A stretch of DNA of 64,000 bases from assembly GCA_002381865.1 (NCBI GenBank), contig DFYO01000019.1, positions 72,524 through 136,523 on the forward strand, written 5' to 3'. Position numbers and translations under genes: made by a program. The stretch's first letter is position 1, and each line of letters begins with the position of its first letter. Source of the stretch: Clostridiales bacterium UBA4080. Its GTDB lineage: Bacteria > Bacillota > Clostridia > Lachnospirales > Vallitaleaceae. The notes under the pieces were generated by a model. That model was not told the DNA's origin. It searched no databases and was given only the letters and a program-made list of their open reading frames with translations. Below, one piece after another: positions 28,765-38,738 of the stretch.

Positions 28765-29537
28765 TATAATAACACCTCCGAACCTGGAAATACAGGGCCA
28801 TCCTTGCATACCTTTTTATAAGTATAGCCTGCTTCATTATCTGCTTTTATCTTGCACACACACCCAACACAGGCTCCGAAACCACAACCCATTCTCTCTT
28901 CTAAGGATATTTGCAGTTCAATATCGTTGTCTGATGCAAATTTTTGAACAGCCTTAAGCATCGGATTAGGTCCACAAGAATAAATCTGTTCTGCTTTAGC
29001 TATATTTTTTTCCATAAGCTCCACTACATTTCCATGGTGCCCATAGCTTCCATCATCTGTAGCTACATAAACCTCACCATAAGCTTTAAACTCTTCAACA
29101 AGATATGCTTCACTTCTAAAGCCAAGATAAATAGTTTTTTTTCCTTTAATTCTTTTTGCAAGTTCTAATAACGGAGGTGTTCCAACTCCCCCACCTACCA
29201 AAATGCTACTGTCTGCGTCAGCCAAGGTATAGCCATTTCCAAGTGGACCTAGAACCTCTACAAAATCTCCATCTTGAATCTTTGAAAAGAGTTTTGTTCC
29301 AGCACCGGCAATTGCATATACAAGCTTAATTGTTCCTTTATCCTCATCAGCCTCACAAATACTAATAGGTCTTGGCAATAGCATTTCACCGTTACAATAT
29401 ACATTTACGAACTGTCCCGGCTTTGCCTCTGTTGCCATTTTATTATTAGAAAACACAAGCTCATATATATCTTCAGCTATTTTTTTATTATATATAACCT
29501 GACATTTAACTCTTCCTTGCTTTTTTTCTTCACACAT
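28764..29537 (-). CDS. pyrK: Dihydroorotate dehydrogenase electron transfer subunit
   Basis: 257 residues. A ferredoxin-reductase-like FAD domain (LLPRPISICEAD) and NAD domain (ILVGGGVGTPPLLELAKRI) are followed by a [2Fe-2S] site with cysteines in MGCGFGACVGCVCKI plus a later VCKDGP. It carries electrons from PyrD to NAD. Start at 29537, preceded by AGGAG; the upstream 14 codons to 29579 are unlikely to be translated. Confidence 0.95.
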   Translation of the reverse strand: MCEEKKQGRVKCQVIYNKKIAEDIYELVFSNNKMATEAKPGQFVNVYCNGEMLLPRPISICEADEDKGTIKLVYAIAGAGTKLFSKIQDGDFVEVLGPLGNGYTLADADSSILVGGGVGTPPLLELAKRIKGKKTIYLGFRSEAYLVEEFKAYGEVYVATDDGSYGHHGNVVELMEKNIAKAEQIYSCGPNPMLKAVQKFASDNDIELQISLEERMGCGFGACVGCVCKIKADNEAGYTYKKVCKDGPVFPGSEVLL

Positions 29538-29596
29538 AATAGCTCCTTCTGAAGTCACTCTTAAATATTCTTCTAACAAAACTTTATTATCAGATA

Positions 29597-32500
29597 CTAT
29601 TCTCCAAGATTATATATATCTGCATCCTCAATTGACATATTTGCAGAAATAATACTAAGCATTCCTTTAGCAGTATCAAGTGATGTAAGTACTGGAACTG
29701 CTGCTTCAATAGCTGCTCTTCTAATCATAAAGCCATCTCTTTTTACATCATTTACCTTTGTTGGCGTATTTATTACCATATCAATTAGTCCGCTTCTTAT
29801 CATATCAATAATATTAGGGACTCCTTCACTTATTTTCTTAACCTGAGTAACCTCTACTCCGTTTTCTCTTAAAACCCTAGCTGTTCCCTCTGTAGCAACA
29901 AATCTAAATCCTAGCTTAGAGAATTCCTTCGCAATCGGAATAAATTCCTGCTGGTCATAGGTCTTAACTGTTGCAAGTATAGTTCCACCACCTTTGATAA
30001 TACCCATCCCTGAGCCAATAAAGCCTTTATATAGAGCTTCCTCAAAGGTTCTTCCTACTCCTAGCACTTCTCCTGTTGAACGCATTTCAGGTCCAAGGCT
30101 TACCTCGACATCCGGAAGCTTTTGTGTTGAAAAAACAGGTACTTTAATTGCAACTAGCTCTGCTTCCTTGTATATTCCGGTTCCATAAGGCATATCCTTA
30201 AGCTTTTCTCCAAGCATTACTCTTGTTGCAAGCTCTATCATCGGAACTCCTGTTACCTTGCTTATATAAGGCACTGTTCTAGATGAACGAGGATTAACCT
30301 CAATTATATAAACATCCCCTTCAAATTCAATATACTGAATGTTTATCATTCCTATTACCTTTAATGCTACTGCTATTTTTTCAGTTTGAACTAATATCTT
30401 ATCCTTTATGCTTTGAGAAATATTCTGTGATGGATATATTGATATGCTATCACCTGAGTGAATTCCAGCTCTCTCTAAATGCTCCATAATACCCGGTATT
30501 AAAATGCTTTCACCATCACAAATTGCATCTACCTCTATTTCTCTTCCCGTAAGGTATCTATCAATTAAAACTGGATTTTTATGATCACGTTCAAATGCCT
30601 GAACCAAGTATCGATTTAACTCAGCTTCATTGTGTGTGATTTCCATGCCTTGTCCACCTAATACATAGGACGGTCTAACAAGTACAGGATACCCCAGCTG
30701 TTCAGCTTCAACTAAGCCTTCCTCAAGATTCCAGACCGCTTTACCCTTTGGTCTTTTGATATCCAGCTTTTCCATAAGGTCATCAAACTTTTCTCTGTCC
30801 TCCGCCTCATCAATTTGTTCTGGCTTAGTACCTAGAATCGGAACCTTCATTTCACTCAAAAAGCTTGCCAGCTTAATTGCCGTCTGGCCTCCAAATTGAA
30901 GGATTACTCCTGCTGGCTTTTCTTTTTCTATTATATTAAGTACATCCTCTTCGGTAAGAGGCTCAAAATATAGCTTGTCTGCAATATCAAAATCTGTACT
31001 TACCGTTTCAGGATTGTTATTAACAATAATCGTTTCAAGCCCCGCTTTTTTGAGTGCCATTATTCCATGAACAGAGCAATAATCAAATTCAATTCCCTGT
31101 CCTATTCTGATAGGCCCTGAGCCTAAAACCATAACCTTTTTATTGTTAGTTACCTCAACCTCATCATACTCATCATAGGTTGAATAATAGTAAGGTGATA
31201 TAGCCTCAAATTCTCCACCGCAGGTATCTACCATTTTAAATACTGCATTAATCTTATAGGCATGTCTAAGTTCATAAACCTCTGTAGGAGGGCATTTTAG
31301 AAAATCAGCAATTGCTTTATCAGAAAAGCCTTTTTTCTTCAAGGAATACATCCACTCTCTATCTAAATCCTCAAGATGTGAGCTTCTAAGCTTTTCCTCT
31401 TCATCGACAATTCCTTTTATTTTATTGATAAAAAACGGGTCCATTCCAGTAATCCTGCAAATCTTATCAATTCTGTAGCCTCTTCTGATAAGCTCTGCAA
31501 GGTCAAATAATCTTTCATCATCCGGTACCTGTACTCTTCTTTTCAGCTCATCCATAGTTCTTTGTGCTGCTTTATTGTGATATAAAGAATACTGTCCTAT
31601 TTCAAGAGACCTTACCGCCTTTAGTAAGGCTGCTTCAAAGGTGTTGCCGATAGCCATAACCTCACCAGTTGCCATCATCTTTGTTCCAAGTGTCTTTTTT
31701 GCTCTTCTAAACTTATCAAATGGCCATTTTGGTATTTTTATTACACAATAATCTAGTGTCGGTTCAAAACAAGCCGTTGTTTTTTTAGTAACTGCATTTT
31801 GTATTTCATCTAGTCCATAGCCTAATGCAATTTTTGCTGCAACCTTTGCAATAGGATACCCAGTTGCCTTTGAAGCTAATGCTGAGGAACGGCTAACCCT
31901 TGGGTTAATTTCGATTACAGCATATTCAAAGGATTGTGGATGAAGTGCAAGCTGCACATTACAGCCGCCTTCTATTTTAATAGCATTAATTATATCAATG
32001 GATGCCTTTCTAAGCATTTGATATTCAACATCTGACAGGGTTTGTGATGGAGTAACAACAATACTGTCTCCTGTATGCACACCTACTGGGTCAATGTTTT
32101 CCATATTACATACAGTAATACAGTTTCCAAACCCATCCCTCATTACTTCATATTCTATTTCCTTCCAGCCCTTGATGGATTTTTCCAATAATACCTGTCC
32201 AACACGGCTTAATTGCAGACCTTGAGCTAAAATTTGCTTAAGCTCTTCCTTATCCTCTGCTATTCCTCCGCCTGAGCCACCAAGTGTATATGCAGGTCTT
32301 ACAACAACCGGATATCCAATTTGTGCTGCAAAATCTACTCCGTCCTCCATTGTTGTTACAATCTTACTTTCAATAACCGGCTGCCCGATTCTTTCCATAA
32401 GATTTTTAAAGCCTTCTCTATCTTCGCCTTCTTTTATTGCTTCTATCTGAGTACCAATTACTCTAACTCCGTATTTTTCTAATATTCCAGCATCATATAG

Positions 32501-32803
32501 CTCTACTGCCAGATTTAAGCCCGTCTGCCCGCCCATTCCAGCTATCAGACTATCCGGTCTTTCCTTTGCAATTACCTTTTCTAAAAATTCTATAGTTAAT
32601 GGCTCTATATAAATTTTATCAGCAATCTCTTTATCTGTCATAATTGTTGCAGGATTACTGTTTACAAGTACTGTTTCGATTCCTTCTTCCTTTAAAGCTT
32701 GACAAGCCTGTGTTCCAGAATAGTCAAATTCTGCTGCTTGACCGATTACAATTGGTCCTGAGCCTATAACCATTACCTTCTTTATCGTTAAATCTTTTGG
32801 CAT
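29597..32803 (-). CDS. carB: Carbamoyl-phosphate synthase, large subunit
   Basis: 1068 residues, full length. Two homologous ATP-grasp halves are visible, each opening with a [24 protein letters not shown] motif. A C-terminal MGS-like allosteric domain (from about residue 930) ends the protein. It uses ammonia from CarA, bicarbonate and two ATP to give carbamoyl phosphate. Start chosen at 32803 (MPKDLTI) with AAGGTG 6 nt upstream. Confidence 0.97.
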   Translation of the reverse strand: MPKDLTIKKVMVIGSGPIVIGQAAEFDYSGTQACQALKEEGIETVLVNSNPATIMTDKEIADKIYIEPLTIEFLEKVIAKERPDSLIAGMGGQTGLNLAVELYDAGILEKYGVRVIGTQIEAIKEGEDREGFKNLMERIGQPVIESKIVTTMEDGVDFAAQIGYPVVVRPAYTLGGSGGGIAEDKEELKQILAQGLQLSRVGQVLLEKSIKGWKEIEYEVMRDGFGNCITVCNMENIDPVGVHTGDSIVVTPSQTLSDVEYQMLRKASIDIINAIKIEGGCNVQLALHPQSFEYAVIEINPRVSRSSALASKATGYPIAKVAAKIALGYGLDEIQNAVTKKTTACFEPTLDYCVIKIPKWPFDKFRRAKKTLGTKMMATGEVMAIGNTFEAALLKAVRSLEIGQYSLYHNKAAQRTMDELKRRVQVPDDERLFDLAELIRRGYRIDKICRITGMDPFFINKIKGIVDEEEKLRSSHLEDLDREWMYSLKKKGFSDKAIADFLKCPPTEVYELRHAYKINAVFKMVDTCGGEFEAISPYYYSTYDEYDEVEVTNNKKVMVLGSGPIRIGQGIEFDYCSVHGIMALKKAGLETIIVNNNPETVSTDFDIADKLYFEPLTEEDVLNIIEKEKPAGVILQFGGQTAIKLASFLSEMKVPILGTKPEQIDEAEDREKFDDLMEKLDIKRPKGKAVWNLEEGLVEAEQLGYPVLVRPSYVLGGQGMEITHNEAELNRYLVQAFERDHKNPVLIDRYLTGREIEVDAICDGESILIPGIMEHLERAGIHSGDSISIYPSQNISQSIKDKILVQTEKIAVALKVIGMINIQYIEFEGDVYIIEVNPRSSRTVPYISKVTGVPMIELATRVMLGEKLKDMPYGTGIYKEAELVAIKVPVFSTQKLPDVEVSLGPEMRSTGEVLGVGRTFEEALYKGFIGSGMGIIKGGGTILATVKTYDQQEFIPIAKEFSKLGFRFVATEGTARVLRENGVEVTQVKKISEGVPNIIDMIRSGLIDMVINTPTKVNDVKRDGFMIRRAAIEAAVPVLTSLDTAKGMLSIISANMSIEDADIYNLGE

Positions 32804-32834
32804 ACCATTCACCTTTCCTTTCAAAGCATTTTAT

Positions 32835-33890
32835 CTATTTCATTGCCGCTACAAATTCATCAAAAATACCATCAGTATCATGGGGTCCCGGACAAGCCTC
32901 TGGATGAAATTGAATACTGTATATTTTTTTGTCTTTGTTCCTCATACCTTCTACTGTATTATCATTAAGATTAATATGTGTAATTTCAACATCCTGTGGC
33001 AGCCCCTCTTGCTTAACAACATATCCGTGGTTTTGAGAGGTAATCATAACATGGTTAGCCTGAATATCCTTTACCGGATGGTTGGCTCCTCTATGCCCAA
33101 ATTTAAGCTTTTCTGTATCTCCTCCAAGAGCAAGAGCTAATAGCTGATGCCCAAGACATATTCCAGTAATTGGCTTTTTACCGATTATTTTTTTAATTTC
33201 TTCAACCTCAGGCATCAAATCCTTAGGGTCTCCAGGGCCATTAGAAAGGAATACTCCATCCGGATTAATTTTCAAAATTTCTTCTGCCTTTGTATTTGAT
33301 GGAAAAATAGTCATCTTACATCCTCTTTTTTTGAAGGACCTGATAATATTATTTTTAATTCCATAATCTATTATTGCAATATGCTGGCCTTCTCCTTCAA
33401 TTACTTTAACCTGCGAAGTCGAAACCTCTTTTACCGCATTAGAATTATCAAAGCTGTCCAGCTTGGTTTTTATCTGCTCTGGGCTCAACTCTGTTGTAGT
33501 AATAATACCTCTCATTGTACCGTAATTTCTAATTATTTTAGTAAGCGCTCTTGTATCAATTCCCTCTAAGCCCATAATATTATTTCTGTTAAGATATTCT
33601 TCAAGCTCAAATTCACATCTCCAGTTATTTGGAGAATCACATTTTTCTCTTACTATAAATCCTCTTACCTTTGCATTTACTGACTCGATATCATCTAAAT
33701 TTATTCCATAATTTCCGATAAGCGGATAAGTCATTGTTACTATTTGTCCATAATAGGATGGGTCTGTTAAAACCTCTTGGTAGCCTGTCATTCCCGTATT
33801 AAAAACAACCTCTCCTACGGTTTCCTTAAGGCTTCCAAAGGCTTTGCCTTCAAATATTGTTCCATTTTCTAAAATAAGCTTTGCCTTCAT
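32835..33890 (-). CDS. carA: Carbamoyl-phosphate synthase, small (glutaminase) subunit
   Basis: 351 residues. The class I glutaminase triad is visible: Cys in PITGICLGHQLLALA, and His/Glu in YSIQFHPEACPGP. An N-terminal CPSase domain begins KAKLILENGTIFEGKAFG. It supplies ammonia to CarB, encoded downstream. Start at 33890 after GGAGGAAGAAAA. Confidence 0.97.
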   Translation of the reverse strand: MKAKLILENGTIFEGKAFGSLKETVGEVVFNTGMTGYQEVLTDPSYYGQIVTMTYPLIGNYGINLDDIESVNAKVRGFIVREKCDSPNNWRCEFELEEYLNRNNIMGLEGIDTRALTKIIRNYGTMRGIITTTELSPEQIKTKLDSFDNSNAVKEVSTSQVKVIEGEGQHIAIIDYGIKNNIIRSFKKRGCKMTIFPSNTKAEEILKINPDGVFLSNGPGDPKDLMPEVEEIKKIIGKKPITGICLGHQLLALALGGDTEKLKFGHRGANHPVKDIQANHVMITSQNHGYVVKQEGLPQDVEITHINLNDNTVEGMRNKDKKIYSIQFHPEACPGPHDTDGIFDEFVAAMK

Positions 33891-33904
33891 TTTTCTTCCT
33901 CCTT

Positions 33905-34834
33905 CTATAAGCAACTGTTCAAATCTTCTCTCATATCAATTACTGCCTGTCTTGATGCCTGAGCAAATTCCTTTTCTGTATAATTATCTTTGTACTTATT
34001 TAATTTATATGCAGCAATTATTCCTCTGGATGAATTTACAATTGCTCCTAAACCATCTTTATTAAAGCATCCCGCAAGATCACTTGCAGTTGCTCCTTGT
34101 GCCCCATAGCCCGGAACCAGGAAGTATGTGTTAGGCATTAATGCTCTTAGTCTAATTCCCTGCTCCTTATGAGTTGCTCCAACTACAGCTCCTATTTTGC
34201 TATAGCCTTCTACTCCTATTAATTCTTCTCCCCATTTTGAAACAAGCTTACCCATATATTCATAAAGCTTTTCATCTGTTCCATTGACTTTGATATCTTG
34301 TATTTCTCCACTATTTGGGTTAGAGGTTTTTACAAGTACAAACATTCCCTTATCATAGCTTTTACAATTGCCAACATAAGGCTCTATAGAATCATATCCC
34401 AAATAAGGATTAAGTGTTATAAAATCCTCTTTATATACTTCAAAGCTGTTGCTTTCAACCTTAACTCTTCCAATATGTCCATCTGAATAAGCTTCTGCTG
34501 TAGAGGCAATATCACTTCTTTTTATATCTCCTATAATAACTAGGTCCTTGCTTTTTGCATACGCTATTGTATCAATATATGCCTGCATACCCGCTGAACC
34601 ATATTGCTCATACATTGCTACCTGAGGCTTAACTGCAGGAATCAAATCATAGGTTGCATCTATTATTTCCTTATTAAAGGCTAAAAATGCTTTTGCCGCT
34701 CCTTCTAAGCCTGCACCATATTTATCAAAGGCTTCTTCTTTAATATGCTTTGGTATATAGTCAAGTCTTGGATCAAGTCCTACTACTGTCGGATTCTTTG
34801 TTACTTTAATTTTTTTTACTAGTATATCAATCAT
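33905..34834 (-). CDS. pyrF: Orotidine-5'-phosphate decarboxylase (long subfamily)
   Basis: 309 residues, the longer PyrF subfamily. The catalytic D-x-K-x-x-D array is IIGDIKRSDIASTAEAYS; VGLDPRLDYIPKHI is at the start and FLVPGYGAQGATASDL binds phosphate. It converts OMP to UMP, the last step of the pathway. Fits between pyrC (17-bp gap) and carA (14-bp gap). Confidence 0.96.
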   Translation of the reverse strand: MIDILVKKIKVTKNPTVVGLDPRLDYIPKHIKEEAFDKYGAGLEGAAKAFLAFNKEIIDATYDLIPAVKPQVAMYEQYGSAGMQAYIDTIAYAKSKDLVIIGDIKRSDIASTAEAYSDGHIGRVKVESNSFEVYKEDFITLNPYLGYDSIEPYVGNCKSYDKGMFVLVKTSNPNSGEIQDIKVNGTDEKLYEYMGKLVSKWGEELIGVEGYSKIGAVVGATHKEQGIRLRALMPNTYFLVPGYGAQGATASDLAGCFNKDGLGAIVNSSRGIIAAYKLNKYKDNYTEKEFAQASRQAVIDMREDLNSCL

Positions 34835-34851
34835 TGTATTCCTCCTAAGCT

Positions 34852-36123
34852 TTATGCTTTATATTTTATTTCTCCATTGACAATTGTATATTTAACAAGT
34901 CCTTTTACTTTTCTGCCTTGAAAAGGACTGTTTTTGCGTTTTGATACAAAGCTATTTACATCAACGCTATATTCCTTATTGGGGTCAATTATTGTAATAT
35001 CTGCCATCTTTCCTTCTTCAATACTACCTTTATCAATTCCCATTAGCTTTGCTGGATTATAGCTCATTTTTTCAATTAGCTGCATCGGTGATAAAACACC
35101 TGTTTCTACAAGCTCGGTTATTGATAAGCAAAGTGCTGTCTCAAAACCAACAATCCCATTTGCAGCCTTGTCATATTCACAATTTTTTTCATCTAAATGG
35201 TGTGGCGCATGGTCTGTAGCAATTATATCAATTGTTCCATCCTTTAAAGCCTGCTTCATAGCTTCAACGTCTTTTTGTGTTCTAAGAGGAGGATTCATTT
35301 TTGTATTTGCATCGTGAATCTGAACCGCTTGCTCAGTTAATGCAAAGTGGTGAGGTGTAACCTCCGCCGTTAAACCCATTCCTGTTTTCTTTGCCTGTCT
35401 GATTATTTCCGCCGAGCCAACAGTACTTACATGGCAAATATGTAGCTTTACTCCTGTTTTTTGTGCAAGTATTATATCTCTTGCAACAATAAGCTCCTCT
35501 GCCTCATCAGGAATTCCCTTCATTCCCAATATTGTAGCCGCATCACCTGCATTCATGCTCCCTCCTGCCAGGCTGTCATCCTCACAATGAGATAAAACCG
35601 GCAAGTCAAACATTTTCGCATAGGTCATTGCTTTTTTTAATAGGCCGGCATTTAGAACTGAACGTCCGTCCTCACTTATAGCACAAATTCCAGCATCTTT
35701 CATTTTACCAATATTGGCAAGCTCCTCGCCCTTTTGTCCTTTTGTTATAGCTCCTATCGGAAGCACATGTACTGAGCCTTCTCTGGATGCTTTTAGCTTA
35801 ATGTATTCAACTACAATTTCATTATCTGTCACAGGGTTTGTATTTGGCATAGGGCATACAGTTGTAAAGCCTCCCTTTGCTGCGCTTTTTGTTCCTGTTT
35901 CTATTGTTTCCTTATATTCGTATCCCGGTTCTCTAAGATGCACATGTATATCTATTAATCCCGGTACTACCCAACAATCCTTTGCATCTATAATTTCATC
36001 TGCAGTATCGTTTATTAGACTGTCAATTTTTGTAACTACTCCATCCTCTATTAATATTTCAGCAGCTTGATCCATATTTGTTGCAGGATTTATTAATCTG
36101 CCATTTTTAATTATCGTTTTCAT
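34852..36123 (-). CDS. pyrC: Dihydroorotase (class I)
   Basis: 423 residues. Zinc ligands appear in GLIDIHVHLREPGYEYK near residue 60 and in DIIATDHAPHHLDEK near 305. The C-terminal PFQGRKVKGLVKYTIVNG closes the amidohydrolase fold. It cyclises carbamoyl aspartate. AAAGGAGATAAT precedes the ATG at 36123. A 160-bp gap to pyrB contains no gene and no clear PyrI remnant. Confidence 0.96.
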   Translation of the reverse strand: MKTIIKNGRLINPATNMDQAAEILIEDGVVTKIDSLINDTADEIIDAKDCWVVPGLIDIHVHLREPGYEYKETIETGTKSAAKGGFTTVCPMPNTNPVTDNEIVVEYIKLKASREGSVHVLPIGAITKGQKGEELANIGKMKDAGICAISEDGRSVLNAGLLKKAMTYAKMFDLPVLSHCEDDSLAGGSMNAGDAATILGMKGIPDEAEELIVARDIILAQKTGVKLHICHVSTVGSAEIIRQAKKTGMGLTAEVTPHHFALTEQAVQIHDANTKMNPPLRTQKDVEAMKQALKDGTIDIIATDHAPHHLDEKNCEYDKAANGIVGFETALCLSITELVETGVLSPMQLIEKMSYNPAKLMGIDKGSIEEGKMADITIIDPNKEYSVDVNSFVSKRKNSPFQGRKVKGLVKYTIVNGEIKYKA

Positions 36124-36283
36124 ATTATCTCCTTTACAAATCATCAAAATCTTTTGATTAAATGTTACTCTTGGTTTTATATATAGTCAGCAGCCTCTAA
36201 AGTGCTGCAAATTTCTAATTTATATGCTCTAATTTTAACTTTATCAATAAAAAGCTTTTTCTGCCATGTCTTTACGGTGTTCT

Positions 36284-37210
36284 TTAGTTGTTTTTTCTTA
36301 CCTCATCTAATAGCTTTAACACCGCCATTCTGACTGCAAGACCATTTTTAACCTGTATATTTATTACTGATTGTCTTCCGTCAATTACCTCTGAAGTTAG
36401 CTCAACACCTCTGTTTACAGGGCCTGGATGCATTAATAATGCATCTGGCTTTGCAAGTGCCAGAATTTCCTCGTCCACTCCAAAAAGCTGTGAATATTCT
36501 CTCAAATCAGGAAACAATCCGCCTTTTTGTCTTTCCAGCTGTACCCTAAGGCCCATAACAACATCTGCATCCTTTACTGCTTCTCGAACATTATTGGTTA
36601 CTTCTGCTCCAATAATCTTCATTCCAGAAGATACTAAGGTTGATGGTCCTGAAAGCACAACCTTTGCTCCAAGCTTGGTAAGCCCGAAAACATTACTTCT
36701 GGCTACACGGCTATGCGTTATATCTCCAATAATTGCAACCTTTAAGCCTTCGAAGCTTTTTTTGCTTTCCATAATCGTAAAAAGATCTAATAAGGCTTGA
36801 GTAGGATGCTCATTTACTCCATCACCTCCACTTATTACAGAGGCATTAACATTTTTTGCCAATACATGAGGTGCTCCTGTCATAGAGTGTCTCATAATAA
36901 TTACATCTGTTCCAAGCTGATCAAGAGTTACTCCCGTATCAATTAAGCTTTCTCCCTTTGAAACACTGCTAGTGCTTACACCAAGATCTGTTACAGTTGC
37001 TCCAAGATATTTTCCTGCCAGTGCAAAAGACATTTTTGTTCTTGTAGAATTTTCGTAAAACAAGGTTACTATACTATTATCTGCAAGTTCTTTTTTGCTC
37101 AAGCTCTTACAATCAATTATAGGCTTCATATCTTTAGCTAATTCCAGTATTTCGATGATTTCTTCCTTTGACAAATCCTTAAGTCCTAATAAATCCTTAC
37201 TTTTTAGCAT
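36284..37210 (-). CDS. pyrB: Aspartate carbamoyltransferase, catalytic subunit
   Basis: 308 residues. The carbamoyl phosphate site is FYENSTRTKMSFALAGK (about 52-68), and the HPTQALLDLFTI segment is present. First gene of the pyr operon, preceded by AACAGGAGG and by a leader terminator only 20 bp away. No regulatory subunit gene (pyrI) is seen, so the enzyme is probably an unregulated trimer. Confidence 0.97.
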   Translation of the reverse strand: MLKSKDLLGLKDLSKEEIIEILELAKDMKPIIDCKSLSKKELADNSIVTLFYENSTRTKMSFALAGKYLGATVTDLGVSTSSVSKGESLIDTGVTLDQLGTDVIIMRHSMTGAPHVLAKNVNASVISGGDGVNEHPTQALLDLFTIMESKKSFEGLKVAIIGDITHSRVARSNVFGLTKLGAKVVLSGPSTLVSSGMKIIGAEVTNNVREAVKDADVVMGLRVQLERQKGGLFPDLREYSQLFGVDEEILALAKPDALLMHPGPVNRGVELTSEVIDGRQSVINIQVKNGLAVRMAVLKLLDEVRKNN

Positions 37211-37228
37211 CTCTTAGCCTCCTGTTCT

Positions 37229-37282
37229 AAAAAAAAAGCAACAAATACATTAACTAAAAATAATAGTTAAAGTATTTATTGC
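37229..37282 (-). terminator. Leader terminator of the pyr operon
   Basis: A 19-position stem with a single U-U mismatch (from GCAATAAATAC to GTATTTGTTGC, minus strand), a 7-nt loop and nine Ts, ending 20 bases before the pyrB start codon. Without an antitermination mechanism it should block the operon, so it is almost certainly an attenuator. Confidence 0.9.
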
Positions 37283-37345
37283 CTTTTTGTCTTTACTGTT
37301 TATAGAAATTTTTTTATGATGATATATCGTATCCTTGCTTATCAT
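37250..37345 (-). CDS. pyr leader peptide (31 residues)
   Basis: A reading frame of 31 codons starts at ATG 37345, nine bases after a strong GGGAGG. Its stop codon (37252-37250) lies in the 3' arm of the leader terminator. Translation to the stop would cover the hairpin. Residues begin MISKDTIYHH and end TLTIIFS. The arrangement recalls the pyrBI leader of enterics, where tight coupling of ribosome and polymerase prevents termination when UTP is low. The peptide itself is probably not functional. Translation is inferred, not proven. Confidence 0.6.
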   Translation of the reverse strand: MISKDTIYHHKKISINSKDKKAINTLTIIFS

Positions 37346-37358
37346 TTTTCATATCCTC

Positions 37359-37389
37359 CCTTGCTGGTATCTCTGTACCAAATTAAAGG
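37359..37389 (-). promoter_or_regulatory. PyrR-loop-like hairpin next to the leader ribosome binding site
   Basis: On the minus strand TGGTA-CAGAGA-TACCA forms a stem with a hexaloop fitting the PyrR loop consensus CNGNGA, plus a possible CCTT/AAGG lower stem with an internal bulge. The lower stem reaches the GGGAGG of the leader peptide. The upper-stem sequence does not match classical PyrR sites and no pyrR gene is in the window. Confidence 0.35.
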
Positions 37390-37457
37390 TAGTTCTGATT
37401 TATGGTATCTATTATCTGCTTAAAAACCCCAGATATTCTTGTGCTCAAATTGTAATG

Positions 37458-37487
37458 ATTTTAACATATAAACACCTTTAGTGTCAA
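37458..37487 (-). promoter_or_regulatory. Promoter of the pyr operon
   Basis: The minus strand has TTGACA (37487-37482), 18 bases, TAAAAT (37463-37458). The start near 37451 gives a leader of about 240 nt to pyrB. Confidence 0.85.
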
Positions 37488-37536
37488 ACAAAATACCATC
37501 TAAAATTAATCTAAATATTTGATGTTTATTTATGAA

Positions 37537-37965
37537 CTATGCCAATTGTTTTTTTTGAAGTAAATTATTAAAGGTTGCTACCAATACAATTGCAGCTGCT
37601 ATGCCACCTGCAATTTGAAGCGTTTCAAAAAGATATTTCATTGAAAGTGAATAATCCTCATTTACAATATAATATAATGTTTTATACATTCCAGCTCCAG
37701 GCACAATAGGAAACATTCCTGCAATCTGATATATTGTCACTGGGTTTTTTCTTATTTTTGCAAGTATATGAGCTGTTGTGCTAATTGCAATAGCTGCAAA
37801 AAAATTCGAATAAATTATCTCATCCAAATATGTGCTAGAAATAATATAGACCAGCCATCCAATGCATCCCGTCAAGCCCGAAAAAACAATCTCTTTTTTT
37901 GACACGTTTATATAAATGGCAAAGCACATAGTAGTAACATAGGCAGCAAGAATTTTAATTATCAT
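37537..37965 (-). CDS. Threonine/serine exporter family protein, small subunit (ThrE C-terminal half)
   Basis: 142 residues with about five membrane helices and the family segment FPIVPGAGMYKTLYYIV. It corresponds to the C-terminal half of ThrE-type exporters (ThrE_2 family). It overlaps the larger partner gene by four bases (ATGA), so the two are translationally coupled and probably form one transporter. Exported substrate (threonine, serine or other small acids) is inferred from the family. Confidence 0.85.
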   Translation of the reverse strand: MIIKILAAYVTTMCFAIYINVSKKEIVFSGLTGCIGWLVYIISSTYLDEIIYSNFFAAIAISTTAHILAKIRKNPVTIYQIAGMFPIVPGAGMYKTLYYIVNEDYSLSMKYLFETLQIAGGIAAAIVLVATFNNLLQKKQLA

Positions 37966-38738
37966 ATTTGAATTCCTCCTATGAAGTAATAAAATATTTT
38001 CAAAATACTGCCGACCCCTATCGCCACTGATGCTGCTACTATAAAAGCATCCGCTCCTCTGGATATTCCAGAAACGAAGTCTCCCTCAATAATATCTCTG
38101 ATTGCATTTGTTATGGCAACCCCGGGAACCAAAGGCATTATGCTTCCAATCACGATATAGTCAAAATTTGTCCCTATCTTTAAGAAATGATAAAAAAACA
38201 GAGCTAGCGATCCAATAATAGCTCCACACAATATATCCTCAAAAAACTTTGAGGTTTCAAATCTGTCAAAAAACACCTGTACTAATGCAAAAGCTAAGCC
38301 AATTAGCAATGTAACTGTTGAATCTGTAAGACTTCCTCCTAGAAGCATCGTAAATGCTCCTCCTCCTATTCCTTTCGCAAATACCATAACGGTATTTGAA
38401 TAGGGTTTTTGCTCTTTAATCCTTTCCAACTCTTCCAAAGCATTCTCAAGCTTAATTCGCCCTTCACAAAATCTTCTAGATAAATCATTTGCTTGTGCAA
38501 TTTTATGAAGATGAGCTTCTCTTTTATGAACTCTTTTAATTATACTTATTATTTCAATGGATGGGTCATCTAAGGTAGCAAAGATACCCGTTGGAGTTAC
38601 AAAGGATTCTACCGTTTCAAATTCAGAGGTTGCTAGAATTCTGTTAATTGTATCTTCAACTCTAGAGGTTTCTGCTCCACTCTTAAGCATTATTTCACCT
38701 GTTTGTATTGCATATTTCAATAAATTCTTGTAATCCAT
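37962..38738 (-). CDS. Threonine/serine exporter family protein, large subunit (ThrE N-terminal half)
   Basis: 258 residues. A cytoplasmic N-terminal domain with GAETSRVEDTINRIL and SFVTPTGIFATLDD is followed by about five membrane helices, including IGSIMPLVPGVAITNAIRDI. This is the DUF1212/ThrE N-terminal half. Coupled to the small subunit downstream and overlapping the MFS gene upstream by one base. Confidence 0.87.
   Translation of the reverse strand: MDYKNLLKYAIQTGEIMLKSGAETSRVEDTINRILATSEFETVESFVTPTGIFATLDDPSIEIISIIKRVHKREAHLHKIAQANDLSRRFCEGRIKLENALEELERIKEQKPYSNTVMVFAKGIGGGAFTMLLGGSLTDSTVTLLIGLAFALVQVFFDRFETSKFFEDILCGAIIGSLALFFYHFLKIGTNFDYIVIGSIMPLVPGVAITNAIRDIIEGDFVSGISRGADAFIVAASVAIGVGSILKIFYYFIGGIQI

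Noticed and set aside
36124..36283. Second attenuator or pyrI remnant between pyrB and pyrC
   Set aside because: Only weak inverted repeats (GCAGC...GCTGC) without a T-tract, and no zinc-cysteine coding remnant.
37307..37353. Alternative 12-codon pyr leader ORF from the ATG two bases after GGGAGG
   Set aside because: Spacing from the ribosome site is too short; the ATG at 37345 in another frame is correctly placed.
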